A stretch of 64,000 nt of DNA from contig NZ_ASJB01000017.1 in assembly GCF_000478275.1 (NCBI RefSeq), forward strand, positions 1-64,000. The letters run 5' to 3'. Made by a program: the position numbers and the translations under genes. Source of the stretch: Amycolatopsis orientalis DSM 40040 = KCTC 9412 (lineage in GTDB: Bacteria > Actinomycetota > Actinomycetes > Mycobacteriales > Pseudonocardiaceae). The notes under the pieces are model-generated. The model did not search any database. It saw only the letters and a list, made by a program, of their open reading frames with translations, and was not told the DNA's origin. Shown in pieces: positions 45,592 through 54,704 of this stretch (within the stretch, counting starts at the first letter, position 1; each line of letters starts with the position of its first letter).

Positions 45592-45966
45592 TCAGGGCTG
45601 CGGGCTGGATTCGTAGGTGTCTCGGTGGTGGACGTAGTCGCCGGTGTGTTGTTCGGCCCAGTCCTGCAGGTGTTGCAGTGCTGAGGTGACACCGCGGGCG
45701 AGGTCGGTCAGGGCGTACTGCACCGTCGGTGGGCGGCTGGTGTGCACGGTGCGGGTGATCAGTCCACCGGCTTCGAGGTCGCGCAGGGTCTGGGCGAGCA
45801 TCTTGTCGCTGACGCCGCCGGCCCGCCGGCGCAGCTCGGACCAGCGTTGCGGACCGGCGATGAGGTCGACCAGGACCAGGCTGGCCCACCGGGCGGTGAC
45901 CAGGTCGAACAGCTGCCTGCCGGGGCAGGCGGGATCGCGGACGTTGCCTCGCGTGCTTTCCTGCAC
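45592..45966 (-). CDS. HxlR family transcriptional regulator
   Basis: 124 residues. Winged HTH with CPGRQLFDLVTARWASLVLV, RRRAGGVSDKMLAQTLRDLEAGGLITR and the YALTDLARGV wing end; the near-N-terminal Cys is the redox-sensing position of many HxlR members. Divergent from the MBL-fold gene 93 bp away, with an inverted repeat between them, so it probably regulates that gene and itself. Confidence 0.88.
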   Translation of the reverse strand: MQESTRGNVRDPACPGRQLFDLVTARWASLVLVDLIAGPQRWSELRRRAGGVSDKMLAQTLRDLEAGGLITRTVHTSRPPTVQYALTDLARGVTSALQHLQDWAEQHTGDYVHHRDTYESSPQP

Positions 45967-45990
45967 GTGCTTACCTCACCTCAAGGTATG

Positions 45991-46009
45991 TACTTCCCAG
46001 GAGAAAGTA
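45991..46009. promoter_or_regulatory. Putative HxlR operator
   Basis: TACTT-N9-AAGTA inverted repeat in the divergent HxlR/MBL promoter region. HxlR/MarR-type redox regulators often bind TAC..GTA repeats. Inference from position and symmetry. Confidence 0.45.
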
Positions 46010-46059
46010 GCTTGGTCAGAGTGAGCGGGTCAATCCCTGAACGTCAAGGAGTACCTGTG

Positions 46060-47211
46060 ATGACCGACGAGGCCGTGACCGGCGCCGCGAACACCGTGAC
46101 GGTGCTCGGCGGCCCCACCGCGTTGATCCGCCTGGCCGGCTGGACGCTGCTGACCGACCCGACCTTCGACGCCACGGGCACCGAGTATCAGGACGGCCCG
46201 GTCCTGGTGCGCAAGACCGCTGATCCGGCGCTGAAGCCCTCACAACTGCCCGCCCTCGACGCCGTCCTGGCCAGCCACACCGCGCATCAGGACAACCTCG
46301 ACACCGCCGGGCGTATGGTGGCCTCCGGTGCCTCGGAGGTGCTCACCACCGTCGCCGGCGCCGAGGATCTCGGGGGCGCCGCCGTCGGCCTGGAGCCCTG
46401 GCAGACCCGGACGCTGTCGAAGCCGGGCCGCACGCCGCTGAACATCACCGCGGTCCCCGCCCGCCACGGTCCCGTCGGCACCGAGGCCATCACCGGCCCG
46501 GTCACCGGCTTCCTCCTGCACACCGACGACGGCTCGGCGCCGACGGTGTACGTCTCCGGTGACACCGTCGACCTGGACGCGATGAGCGCCCTGGCCGGCC
46601 GGTACCGCGTCGACGTGGCGCTGCTGCACCTGGGCGCGGCCGGGTTCGAGGAGTTCGGTGACATACGACTGTCGCTGACCGCGGCCCAGGCCGTCGAGGC
46701 CCGCCGCCTCCTCGGCGACCCCCTCGTGGTGGCCGTGCACGCCGAGGGCTGGGCCCACTACACCGAAGGCCGCAACCACGTCCAGCAGACCTTCGACGCT
46801 GCCGGCGCCCCGCTGCACTGGCCCACCCCGGGCGAGCCCATCACCCTGCCTGGAAAGAACATGACACCGGAAGTCGTGCACGAGCGCTTCGCCCACTACC
46901 TCAAGGACCAGGACCTCGACGGACTGGGTTCCCTGTTCGACGAAGACGCCATGTTCGTACCGGGACCGGACCAGAAGCCGGTCTACGGCAAGGAAGGCAT
47001 CAAGGAAGCGCTGAAGGTCTACCTCGAGTCGCCCAGCACCATCGAGGTGGGGGCCACGTCGGTCCATCAGAACGGCGACCTGGCGATGGTCCAGGCGTCC
47101 TGGCGGATCACGGGTGAGAGCGGCACCGTGGAAGGAAAGGCGCTGGAGGTGATGAGGAGGACGAGCGAGGGGGACTGGGTCTACATCATCGACAATCCCT
47201 ACGGCGTCTGA
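46060..47211 (+). CDS. MBL-fold hydrolase fused to SnoaL/NTF2-like domain
   Basis: 383 residues. Residues about 1-260 are an UlaG-type metallo-beta-lactamase fold; the metal motif reads SHTAHQDNLD, where relatives have SHDxHxDN, so one ligand position is altered. Later metal residues appear in SGDT and VAVHAEGW. Residues about 270-383 are an NTF2/SnoaL-like domain (VVHERFAHYLKDQDLDGLGSLFDEDAMFV). The ATG at 46060 is preceded by AAGGAG. Divergent from HxlR, its likely regulator. Substrate unknown. Confidence 0.82.
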   Translation: MTDEAVTGAANTVTVLGGPTALIRLAGWTLLTDPTFDATGTEYQDGPVLVRKTADPALKPSQLPALDAVLASHTAHQDNLDTAGRMVASGASEVLTTVAGAEDLGGAAVGLEPWQTRTLSKPGRTPLNITAVPARHGPVGTEAITGPVTGFLLHTDDGSAPTVYVSGDTVDLDAMSALAGRYRVDVALLHLGAAGFEEFGDIRLSLTAAQAVEARRLLGDPLVVAVHAEGWAHYTEGRNHVQQTFDAAGAPLHWPTPGEPITLPGKNMTPEVVHERFAHYLKDQDLDGLGSLFDEDAMFVPGPDQKPVYGKEGIKEALKVYLESPSTIEVGATSVHQNGDLAMVQASWRITGESGTVEGKALEVMRRTSEGDWVYIIDNPYGV

Positions 47212-47220
47212 TTCTCGTCA

Positions 47221-47302
47221 GCCCGGCATCACCGCCGGGCGGACGGAAACCTCGTCACGGCAGCGGCGGCCCGTATCGACTTTCTCGATACGGGCCGCCG
47301 CT
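47221..47302. terminator. Two hairpins between convergent genes
   Basis: A 7-bp stem (GCCCGGC/GCCGGGC) at 47221-47240 and an 18-bp perfect stem (AGCGGCGGCCCGTATCGA, loop CTTTC) at 47262-47302. They lie between the MBL-fold stop at 47211 and the glycosyltransferase stop at 47374 and could end both transcripts. Confidence 0.8.
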
Positions 47303-47373
47303 ATTCTTCGCGAAGTAACAGCACTGAAGCCCGGAATCCGTGGAAGGCTGCCACCGCAGAACCGGAGCGCCGC

Positions 47374-49308
47374 TCACGCGTGGCAGGCGAACAGCGAGTT
47401 CCCGCTCTGCAGCGGTGAACTCGGCCGAGTAGCCGCGGTGCCACCGTAGGCCGCGGGATCCACCAGGGCACAGTGCCCGGTGAGCCAGCGCTGCCGTTGG
47501 GCGTTCGTGGATCGGTTGCCCAGCGCCGGTCCGATGGACGGAGGGCCGGCCAGGACGAACTTGAGCTTCCCGGTGGCGACCCAGTCGTCCAGCTGGCCTG
47601 CCGTGGGAACCGGGTCGGTGCCGCCGTAACCGCCCATGCCGATGACTGTTTCGCCGCTGTCGACGATGAAGGTGGCCATGACCATGCCCGGGCTGTCGAC
47701 GGCCAGGGTGATGGCCGCGTCGCCGCGGTGGCTCGCCGCGTAGCCGAGAACCCTCCGCTGTTCGTCGGAAAGCTCGTCGGAGAAAGCGCTCCCTGGACCG
47801 GCCAGGCCGTGTGTCGTGCCGGAGAGGGGGAGCATCTTGCGGAGTGGGCCGAGGCCGGCGCCGGGCGGACCGGCGGCCGGGAGTGCCGCGAGCGCCTGGG
47901 GGTGTGCGGCGGTGCCGACGGACCACGCGGCGGGCACGATCAGCATCGCGAACACGCCCAACGCCAAGGCGACGTGGTCGGTGCGGCTCACCAGGAACGC
48001 GATGATCGCGAGCGCGGCGGCGGCCACGGCCACCCAGCGGCCCCAGCTGTTCCACGCCCCGGCCCGGCCGGCGAGGACGAACGCCCACGCCGCGGTCACC
48101 GCGAAGCCGAGCGGGAGCAGCCAGGCGGGCCCGTCGCCACGGCCGAAGCGGATCAGCCCGGCGCCGGAAACCGCGGCGATCGCGGGGGCGAGCATGGTCG
48201 TGTAGTAGGGGTGCCAGATGCCCTGCGCCAGGCTGTACACCGCGCAGGCCGAAGCCAGCCAGCCACCCCAGAGGACCCATCCGGCCCGCCGGACCCGGTC
48301 GTCGTCGCGGCGCCTCAGCGCGGCCACGATCACCGCGGCCAGCACGAGGATCGAGAACGGCAGCAGCCAGGAGATCTGGTCGCCGACGCCGTCGCCGAAC
48401 ATCCGGCCCCAGCCGCGCTCGCCGCCGCTGGCGACACTGCCGATCCCGCCCGCCACGCCCGCCGAAGCACCACCGGCCGCGTCGCCGAAGATCCGGCCGA
48501 ATCCGTTGTAGCCGAAGACGAGGTTCCAGGCGGTGCCGTCCGTGCTGCCGCCGACGTACGGTTTGGTGCCCGGCCACCAGTCGTGCAGGGCGACCCACCA
48601 GAACGAGGACACCACGAGCACCGCGCCCGCGGCCAGCAGGTCGAGCAGCTTCCGCCGGACCGGGCTCCGGCTCCCGGCCAGGTACGCGGCGGCGAGCGCG
48701 GGGACGACGATCCACGCCTGCAGCATCTTCGTGAGGAACCCGCATCCGATGAGGAAGGCGCACAGGACCAGCCATCCGGTGCGCCGGCGCGCGGAGTCGG
48801 CCAGGGTCGCCCTCGTCACGGCGTAGGCCGCCGCGACGACCCAGAGGTTGAGCAGGGTGTCCGGCAGGTTGTCCCCGCTGATCGCAACCGTCACCGGAGT
48901 GAGCGCGAAGACCAGCGCGGCCAGGAGCGCGGCGTTCTCCCCGGCCCACAACCGCACCGTGCGGTGGAGGAGGAAGACCGTGCCGATTCCTTCGAGCACC
49001 TGCGGTAGCAGCAGCGCCCAGCCGTGGTAGCCGAAGACGAGCGCGGACAGTGCCTGCGGCCACTGCCCCATGGGTGGTTTGTCCAGTGTGACCACGCCGT
49101 AGGGGTCGAACGAGCCGAACAGGAAGTTCGCGGGACTCTGCAGCATCGACCGGACGGACGCCGCGTAGTAGGTGTTGCCGAACCCGCTCACCCCGAGGTT
49201 CGCGGCGTAGAGCGCCCCGGCGCCCGCGCAGATGACGGCGAGCGCGATGCCCCGCCAGGGCAGCCGCCCGGCGGGCGCCGCCGCGGGGCGCGCTGTCGCG
49301 ATGACCAT
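47374..49308 (-). CDS. ArnT/PMT-like membrane glycosyltransferase (GT39/GT83 type)
   Basis: 644 residues with about 11 membrane helices in the first 470, then a soluble C-terminal domain. The first outer loop reads GNTYYAASVRSMLQSPANFL and GVVTLDKPPMGQWPQAL, the DKPP motif of PMT_2/ArnT proteins, which transfer a sugar from a lipid-phosphate donor outside the membrane. The GISGDNLPDTLLNLW segment is also typical. The acceptor may be a cell-wall lipid or protein. The ATG at 49308 follows AAAGGAG. A TACCGCG palindrome lies about 105 bp upstream, shared with the MMPL operon and the UPF0104 gene. Confidence 0.88.
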   Translation of the reverse strand: MVIATARPAAAPAGRLPWRGIALAVICAGAGALYAANLGVSGFGNTYYAASVRSMLQSPANFLFGSFDPYGVVTLDKPPMGQWPQALSALVFGYHGWALLLPQVLEGIGTVFLLHRTVRLWAGENAALLAALVFALTPVTVAISGDNLPDTLLNLWVVAAAYAVTRATLADSARRRTGWLVLCAFLIGCGFLTKMLQAWIVVPALAAAYLAGSRSPVRRKLLDLLAAGAVLVVSSFWWVALHDWWPGTKPYVGGSTDGTAWNLVFGYNGFGRIFGDAAGGASAGVAGGIGSVASGGERGWGRMFGDGVGDQISWLLPFSILVLAAVIVAALRRRDDDRVRRAGWVLWGGWLASACAVYSLAQGIWHPYYTTMLAPAIAAVSGAGLIRFGRGDGPAWLLPLGFAVTAAWAFVLAGRAGAWNSWGRWVAVAAAALAIIAFLVSRTDHVALALGVFAMLIVPAAWSVGTAAHPQALAALPAAGPPGAGLGPLRKMLPLSGTTHGLAGPGSAFSDELSDEQRRVLGYAASHRGDAAITLAVDSPGMVMATFIVDSGETVIGMGGYGGTDPVPTAGQLDDWVATGKLKFVLAGPPSIGPALGNRSTNAQRQRWLTGHCALVDPAAYGGTAATRPSSPLQSGNSLFACHA

Positions 49309-49618
49309 GTTACTCCTTTACCGACTGTCCTTGAAATCCGTTCCATGCTGACGGTCTGTCCGCTGTGGGCGCATCGACCCAGAGGATGAGCCGCGACAGT
49401 GCGGGTACCGCGGACGCGGTATTGCGTCCGGCCGGCTGGGGCGCCGTGACCGCGTTGCGGCGCGCCGGTTCCTCGAGCGGCCCCGAATTCTCCGGAACCC
49501 GATGGGGAATCCTCCGGAACCGTGGTTTCGCCCGGGGGACGCGACAGCCGCCGGAACTAGCCCATCTCCGCGATGGGCGGCGATGCCGCCGGCGCGAGTT
49601 GGGTAGGAAGGAATCCCC
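49309..49618. other. Intergenic region with promoter of the glycosyltransferase
   Basis: 310 bp between divergent starts. It contains the TACCGCG palindrome at 49406-49421. No gene is supported in the remainder. Confidence 0.5.
49406..49421. promoter_or_regulatory. TACCGCG palindrome, site 1
   Basis: TACCGCGGACGCGGTA, a perfect 7-2-7 inverted repeat about 105 bp upstream of the glycosyltransferase ATG. It is identical to 59021-59036 and nearly so to 54955-54970. Likely operator of the island's NarL-type response regulator (inference). Confidence 0.7.
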
Positions 49619-49792
49619 ATGATCAAACGGTTCCTGCGGGGAGCAGCCGTCACGGCGGCCCTGTGCACCGCGACAGTCGGGCTCGCGACCGCGCCCGCCC
49701 GGGTCGCCGGTGTCAGTTGCTACCGGGAAGACGGATTCCGCTGGCCCGTTCACGATTCCTATCGCGGGATCAGAGTCGGCGGGTGGGCTTCG
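49619..49792 (+). pseudogene. 5' end of a secreted-protein gene, truncated
   Basis: The ATG at 49619 has a strong ribosome site (GGAAGGAA). The first 32 residues form a clear signal peptide (IKRFLRGAAVTAALCTATVG, LATAPARV), followed by about 25 residues starting SCYREDGFRWPVHDSYRGI. The frame then runs antisense into the XRE gene, whose stop is at 49793, with unlike composition. Most likely the start of an old gene cut off by rearrangement. Confidence 0.5.
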
Positions 49793-51133
49793 TCAACCGC
49801 CGAACAGGTCGGCGGCACGGTCGCCGAGCCGGGTGCGCAGCCGGTCGAGTTCGTGGCTGATCAGCGTGATCCGGGCCGACTCCGCGGTCTGGATCACCGG
49901 CCGGGCGACAGTTACGGCGGCGTCGAGGTCGCCGCTGCAGGCGTGGCTGTCGGCGAGGCGGAGGGTCAGCATCAGCCTGCTGGCGTGCATCCGGGCCGGG
50001 ACGTTCGCCAAGGATTTCCGAGCGAACAGCACAGCGCGCTCTGCGGTCGCCGGGTCCCCGGTCGTGTCGGCCAGGTCCCGCAGCGCGCCGGCGAGGTGCG
50101 AGGCGACGAAGGTCTCGCCCTCGGCGCCGGACAACCATGGCGCCTCGACGTGGTCCCATTCCCCCAGCCGTTCCGCCACCCGTCGGGCTTCGTCGGCGTG
50201 CCGGGTGAACTCGGACCAGTCGCCGAGCACGGCGTGCGCGCGTGCCTGGTCGAGGTCGGCCTGCACGGTGGTCCAGCGCCGGTGGGGGTCCACCTCGGCC
50301 GCGGCGCGGCCGTACCGGAGAGCCGTCGCCGCGTCGCCCTCCATCAGGGCGAGGACGCTCATGCTGCTCAGCGCCTCGCAGGCGGTCGGGAAGTTGCGCG
50401 ATGCCGACGCCCATTCCAGGCTCCGGTGCAGCCAGGTCATCCCGATGCCGTGCTGGCCGCGTTTGATCCGCAGCCAGCCGGCCAGGTCGGCGTACTGGGC
50501 GGCGAGGTGCAGCAGGCCCGTGGCCACCGCGCCGCGGGCTTGGGGGACGGTCTCGATGAGGGCGTGCAATGCCTGCTCGACGGGGACGGCGAGGTCGCCG
50601 GTAAGCGCTTCCAGGTCGGCCTCGATGTACCTCGTCAGCAGGGCGGCGAAGCCGTGCACGGTCTCGGCGCCCGCGGTGCGGGCCTTGTCGCCGAGCAGAT
50701 CCGCTAGGTCGGCCACCGGAGCGGACAGGGTGCAGCCGTCGGCGCCGTGCAGTGGGCAGGTGACGCCGAAGTCGGGCAGGCTGATCGGGTGGACCGGTGG
50801 CAGCTCGACCGGGTGGGAGGCGTGGGGAGGGCTGGGCAGGGGCGTCCCGTTCGGCCGGTCGGTCTCACGGCCGTGGCGTTGCGTGCGGATGGCGGTGGCC
50901 AGCGCGAGCAGTGCGCCTCTCGCCTTGAGCAGGTCGTCGGCCTGGCGGGCGAACGTGATCGGGGGGACCCGCGCGCCGCTCTCCAGCTTCGAGAGGTAGG
51001 TGTGGTCGTAGCCGAGCCGCGCGGCGAGCTGGGCCTGAGTGAAGCCCGCTCGCTCGCGCCACCTCCGAAGCTCCCGCCCGAACCGGTCCACCCTTGGCCT
51101 CCGTCCGCCCCGGCGCACACCCCGCGCCGACAT
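49793..51133 (-). CDS. XRE family regulator with TPR-like C-terminal region
   Basis: 446 residues. The Cro/C1-type HTH (about 15-72) shows FGRELRRWRERAGFTQAQLAARLGYDHTYLSKLESGARVP. A long helical region (about 150-440) resembles the tetratricopeptide scaffolds of actinobacterial XRE regulators that bind peptides or signalling molecules. The small DUF397 partner often found beside such genes is absent. Upstream of it in the opposite direction is the island's galactan cluster boundary. Target unknown. Confidence 0.85.
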   Translation of the reverse strand: MSARGVRRGGRRPRVDRFGRELRRWRERAGFTQAQLAARLGYDHTYLSKLESGARVPPITFARQADDLLKARGALLALATAIRTQRHGRETDRPNGTPLPSPPHASHPVELPPVHPISLPDFGVTCPLHGADGCTLSAPVADLADLLGDKARTAGAETVHGFAALLTRYIEADLEALTGDLAVPVEQALHALIETVPQARGAVATGLLHLAAQYADLAGWLRIKRGQHGIGMTWLHRSLEWASASRNFPTACEALSSMSVLALMEGDAATALRYGRAAAEVDPHRRWTTVQADLDQARAHAVLGDWSEFTRHADEARRVAERLGEWDHVEAPWLSGAEGETFVASHLAGALRDLADTTGDPATAERAVLFARKSLANVPARMHASRLMLTLRLADSHACSGDLDAAVTVARPVIQTAESARITLISHELDRLRTRLGDRAADLFGG

Positions 51134-51171
51134 TACGCGGAGTGTTCGCCCGTGTCAGCGGCCGTTATGGC

Positions 51172-52668
51172 TCATTCCGCGCGGAAAACGTAGGTGGTGA
51201 TGCTCTGGGCCGGGAGGTTCAGCGACGCGGTGCCGCCGGACACCGTGGGCAGCCCGACGGCGGCCAGGTTCTCACCTGCGCTGGTGCGGTACGCGCCACT
51301 CGCCGTGACGCCGCCGGACGGGAGCTGCACGCTCAGGGTCTGGGCGCTCTTGTTCAGGTTGTTGACGACGAGCGTCCAGTTGCCGGCCAGGAACGTTGCG
51401 GTGATCTGCACACCGTTCGGGGCGCCCGTCACGGGGTGTCGTGCGGATCCCGGCCGGACGAACTTGCTGTACTGGCCGAGTGCGTAGAACCGTTTGGTCA
51501 GGTAGAGGTTCTGGTTGCCGTTGCTCGCGTAGTTCGGGTCGAAGTAGATCAGCCCGTCGTTGTAGCCCACGTTGTTGACGGACGTCGCGCACGACGCGTT
51601 GCCGGCCGGGTTGCAGCCCATGACCTTGGACAGCGCGGTCCACCAGTGGAAGGCCGAGTCGCCGGCGACGGTGAAGTCCCGGTACATCATGCTGGCCATG
51701 CCGAGACCACCGGTGATGGTGGGGTCGTACTGGGCGCCGTAGGCCGGGTTGGTCGGGTTGTTCCAGCAGCAGAGTTCGGTGGCCCAGGTGGTCTTGCCGT
51801 ACTTGCGGGCCATTGCCGGGATCTTCGCGAGGGTCGTGTCGCTCGGGAAGTCGTAGGTGTGGTGGGCGAGGGCGGCCACGTGCTGCGCGGTGCCGGGCTG
51901 GCCGATCCACTGGGGGACTTCGGCGAGGAACTTGTCGACGTGGTCGGACTCGTCGGCGATGATGCGCGTGCCCGGGGCCCGGGACGCCAGGGTCTGGCCC
52001 ACCGCGCGCACGATGTCGTCGCGCTGGCCGGGGGAGACGTGCATGCCTTCCTGGTGGCAGTCGGCGAAGGAAACACGTGGCTCGTTCATCGGGCTGAGAT
52101 AGGTGATCTTCACACCCTCGGCGCGGAAGTGGGTGACGATGTCGGCCAGGTAGCCGGCGTACGCCTGGGTCGAGCCCGATTTCAGGTCCCCGCCGCAGGC
52201 CTTGCCGTTGCTCTTCCACACCGCCGGTGCGCTGTTGACGAACCCGACGATGTCCGGCACCCCGTACTGGGCGGCGTAGCGCAGGAAGGCCGTGCCGCCG
52301 GGGTCGCGGCTCCAGTCGTAGCGGCCCGGGGAAACCAGGAACGTCTGCGGCGCCCGGTCACCGGCGGTCACGCCGGTTCCGCCGCCGCCGATGTTGAACC
52401 GGTACGCGGACAATTGGATGCCGCTCGGGCCGAACAGCAGTTCCGCCACCCGCTGCTGGGTGGCCGGGGCGAAGCGGGCCAGGTCGTTGACCCACCAGGC
52501 GCCGGACGCCCCGATGTTCTGGATGGTCTGGGCAGCGGTCGAAGAGACCTGGGCGACGGCCGCGGCGCCGATGGCGGTGGCGGGGAGCGCCATGGTGCCG
52601 GCTGCCCCGACGAGGACGCTCGATGCGACCGCGGCGAATCTGAACCACGTTCCGGGTTTGGTGGCCAT
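51172..52668 (-). CDS. Secreted GH30 family glycosidase, likely endo-beta-1,6-galactanase
   Basis: 498 residues. Signal peptide about 1-34. GH30 barrel with acid/base Glu in TYLSPMNEPRVSF and nucleophile Glu in TWATELCCWNN; a beta-sandwich of about 90 residues closes the protein, as in GH30. The NIGGGGTGVTAGDR and FHWWTALSK segments fit subfamily 5 enzymes that cut beta-1,6-galactan side chains of arabinogalactan. The ATG at 52668 follows GGAAGGAA. It lies 17 bp after the GH43 gene in the same operon, which supports the galactan assignment. Confidence 0.85.
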   Translation of the reverse strand: MATKPGTWFRFAAVASSVLVGAAGTMALPATAIGAAAVAQVSSTAAQTIQNIGASGAWWVNDLARFAPATQQRVAELLFGPSGIQLSAYRFNIGGGGTGVTAGDRAPQTFLVSPGRYDWSRDPGGTAFLRYAAQYGVPDIVGFVNSAPAVWKSNGKACGGDLKSGSTQAYAGYLADIVTHFRAEGVKITYLSPMNEPRVSFADCHQEGMHVSPGQRDDIVRAVGQTLASRAPGTRIIADESDHVDKFLAEVPQWIGQPGTAQHVAALAHHTYDFPSDTTLAKIPAMARKYGKTTWATELCCWNNPTNPAYGAQYDPTITGGLGMASMMYRDFTVAGDSAFHWWTALSKVMGCNPAGNASCATSVNNVGYNDGLIYFDPNYASNGNQNLYLTKRFYALGQYSKFVRPGSARHPVTGAPNGVQITATFLAGNWTLVVNNLNKSAQTLSVQLPSGGVTASGAYRTSAGENLAAVGLPTVSGGTASLNLPAQSITTYVFRAE

Positions 52669-52685
52669 GGTGTTCCTTCCCCTCG

Positions 52686-53687
52686 CTATTGGACGCCGGT
52701 CACGACTCCGGTGGCCGTGTCGATACTCACCCGCGGGTACCAGCTCATCGTCATCGTGGTCGCGGTCGGGAACGTCAGCGGAAGCCACACGTACTGCGAC
52801 TCGTTCACCGGACGGTTCCACGCACCCGCCCAGCGATCACCGAGATAGAGGTACGACGTCGCCTGCGATCCCTGGACCGCCACGACGTGTGCGGTCTGGG
52901 AGCCGTAGGCGGTGCTGTTGCCGACGTTGGTCGGCGAGGTCCAGGTTCCCGTGATGGTGCTCGCTGTCGCGTATTTCTGCTGGTTCGGCTGCCAGTAGGT
53001 GGCTCCCGAGGTCAGCAGGAAGTACTTCCCGCCGCGTTTGAACAGGGCGGGCGCTTCCCGGGACGACCCCGGCCACAGCGTGCGCACCAGGTTCGCGACC
53101 CCGAGGTAGTCCCCGGTGAGCCGGTAGAGGTTCAGGTCGGCGTTGTTGCGCGCGGCGGACACCATGTACCCGGTGCCGTCGTCGTCGCGGAACAACGTGA
53201 TGTCCCGGGACATGTTCCCCAGCGGCCGGAAACTGCCCCGCCAGGTGTAGTTCCCATCCACAGTGGATGATGTCGCCACGGCCGCCCGGGCCTCGTTGTA
53301 GTCCTTGCCGTTCTCCTTGTGCATCCACATCACGAACTGACCGGTGGAACTGTTGTAGACCACCTTCGGGCGCTCGATGTTCGCGAGCTTCAGCTCCGGG
53401 TTCGACGACTGGGTGAGCACGTTGTTGCGGAACTCCCAGGCCCGCAGGTCCGAGGAGCGGTAGACCGACACCGCGCGGAAGGTGTTGTCCGGATTGCGGT
53501 TCTCCCCGAACCAGTAGTAGTAGTCGCCGACCTTGAGCATGCCGCCGCCGTGGGCGTGCACGACAGCGCCGGACGTGTCCTTGAACTGCGTACCGTTGGT
53601 CACCGTCACGGGCGCCGCGCCGACCGGGGTGGCAGTCGACAGGCCCAGGACGACAAGCAATGTGGCGAGGGAAACTTTGAGAAACAC
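52686..53687 (-). CDS. Secreted GH43 family glycosidase, likely exo-beta-1,3-galactanase
   Basis: 333 residues. Signal peptide about 1-25. The five-bladed propeller begins VHAHGGGMLKVGDYYYWFGE, the signature of the GH43_24 exo-beta-1,3-galactanases; ERPKVVYN and SREAPALFKRGGKYFLLTSG carry further conserved residues. It would trim the beta-1,3-galactan backbone of arabinogalactan. The start is the GTG at 53687 after AGGAGG; no ATG fits. A LacI-type operator (53712-53727) lies in the 44-bp gap to the upstream esterase gene. Confidence 0.85.
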   Translation of the reverse strand: MFLKVSLATLLVVLGLSTATPVGAAPVTVTNGTQFKDTSGAVVHAHGGGMLKVGDYYYWFGENRNPDNTFRAVSVYRSSDLRAWEFRNNVLTQSSNPELKLANIERPKVVYNSSTGQFVMWMHKENGKDYNEARAAVATSSTVDGNYTWRGSFRPLGNMSRDITLFRDDDGTGYMVSAARNNADLNLYRLTGDYLGVANLVRTLWPGSSREAPALFKRGGKYFLLTSGATYWQPNQQKYATASTITGTWTSPTNVGNSTAYGSQTAHVVAVQGSQATSYLYLGDRWAGAWNRPVNESQYVWLPLTFPTATTMTMSWYPRVSIDTATGVVTGVQ

Positions 53688-53711
53688 CTTACCTCCTTGG
53701 TGTGGACCAGT

Positions 53712-53727
53712 CGGAAAGCGCTTGCCC
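53712..53727. promoter_or_regulatory. LacI-type operator before GH43
   Basis: CGGAAAGCGCTTGCCC: imperfect palindrome around the AAGCGCTT core shared with 54705-54716 and 22437/22504. It sits just upstream of the GH43 ribosome site. Confidence 0.6.
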
Positions 53728-53731
53728 GGGG

Positions 53732-54616
53732 TCAGCCCAGCTGGGCTTCCCACTTGGTCTTGGAGCCGGCGGCGTCGGCGGGGAGGCGGTCCCGTGCGGC
53801 GGTGTCGCCGTACATGGTCCAGCGGGCCCAGTCGACGACGGTCCTGGGGAAGCGCTGGTCGCTCCAGAAGCTGGTGTGGCTGCCGCCGACGAAGGTGAGG
53901 AACGCCTTGGGCCACCTCATTTCGTTGTAGGCATGCCGGGCCGAGGAGTACGACGTGGTCGAGTCCCGGTCGCCGTGGACGAACAGGACCTTGGCACGGA
54001 CCGAACTGGCCGGGTTGCCCATGTCCACACAGGACTGTGGGTTGGCGGAGATGATCCGGCTGTCCGGCCAGGAGGTCAGCAGGCCGTGGGTGACCATGCC
54101 GCCCAGGGAGTGACCCGAGACGCCCACCCCGATGCCGGTGTTGATGTGCCCCGCCAGCGGACCGCTGCCGTTGAGGGCGAGGGTGTTGGTGAGGACCTGC
54201 GAGACGTCTTTGGAAGTGTTGCCGTTGTTGACGTCGCCGAAGTTGTGATTGAAGTGCGGGGCGGGGACGACGAAGCCGGCCGCGGCCAGGGCCTTGATGA
54301 TGAACAGGGAGTTCTGCGGGCTGCTTCCCCAACCGTGGGTGAAGTTGTAGACGGGAAAGACACCGCCCGCGACCGGGGCGTTCGTCACCGGGCTGCCGCC
54401 GGCGGTACCGGCTGCGGGGTAGTAGACGTAGGTGGTGCACGGGCGGCTGCCGCGCTTCCAGTCATACCGGCGCACACCGACTGCGAACGGCGTGCTCGGC
54501 GCCGCGCCCAGCGGCGTGCCGGCGGCCCATGCCTGCCCGGCGCCGAGCAGGGACAGGCCCGCGCCCGCCGCTCCGGCGGCGCTCATCGCAAGGAACGTCC
54601 GTCGTTGCATGGTCAT
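53732..54616 (-). CDS. Tat-exported alpha/beta hydrolase, putative esterase of the galactan cluster
   Basis: 294 residues. Twin-arginine signal (QRRTFLAMSAAGAAGAG, AWA cleavage). Alpha/beta hydrolase with oxyanion NFTHGWGSS, nucleophile GVSGHSLGGMVTHG, acid in FVHGDRDSTTS and His in GGSHTSFW. It resembles polyester/cutinase-like or carbohydrate esterases of the DLH group. The ATG at 54616 follows AGGAG. First gene of the esterase-GH43-GH30 set, so it may remove ester groups from plant arabinogalactan or hemicellulose. Confidence 0.83.
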   Translation of the reverse strand: MTMQRRTFLAMSAAGAAGAGLSLLGAGQAWAAGTPLGAAPSTPFAVGVRRYDWKRGSRPCTTYVYYPAAGTAGGSPVTNAPVAGGVFPVYNFTHGWGSSPQNSLFIIKALAAAGFVVPAPHFNHNFGDVNNGNTSKDVSQVLTNTLALNGSGPLAGHINTGIGVGVSGHSLGGMVTHGLLTSWPDSRIISANPQSCVDMGNPASSVRAKVLFVHGDRDSTTSYSSARHAYNEMRWPKAFLTFVGGSHTSFWSDQRFPRTVVDWARWTMYGDTAARDRLPADAAGSKTKWEAQLG

Positions 54617-54704
54617 GGATGACTCCTGAGGTGGGAGGGAACAGGGCCGGCGGGTTTCTTGCCGGCTGGCCGAAAGCGGTGCGACAGCGGATAAATCGAT
54701 CGCA

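Noticed and set aside
47473..49008. 511-codon plus-strand frame opposite the glycosyltransferase
   Set aside because: High-GC antisense frame with composition rich in Arg, Glu and Gly and no motif; the minus strand codes for a membrane protein with family motifs.
49793..50707. Long plus-strand continuation of the signal-peptide frame
   Set aside because: It is the antisense shadow of the XRE gene: Arg/Gly/His-rich, no motifs, while the minus-strand protein has a clear HTH.
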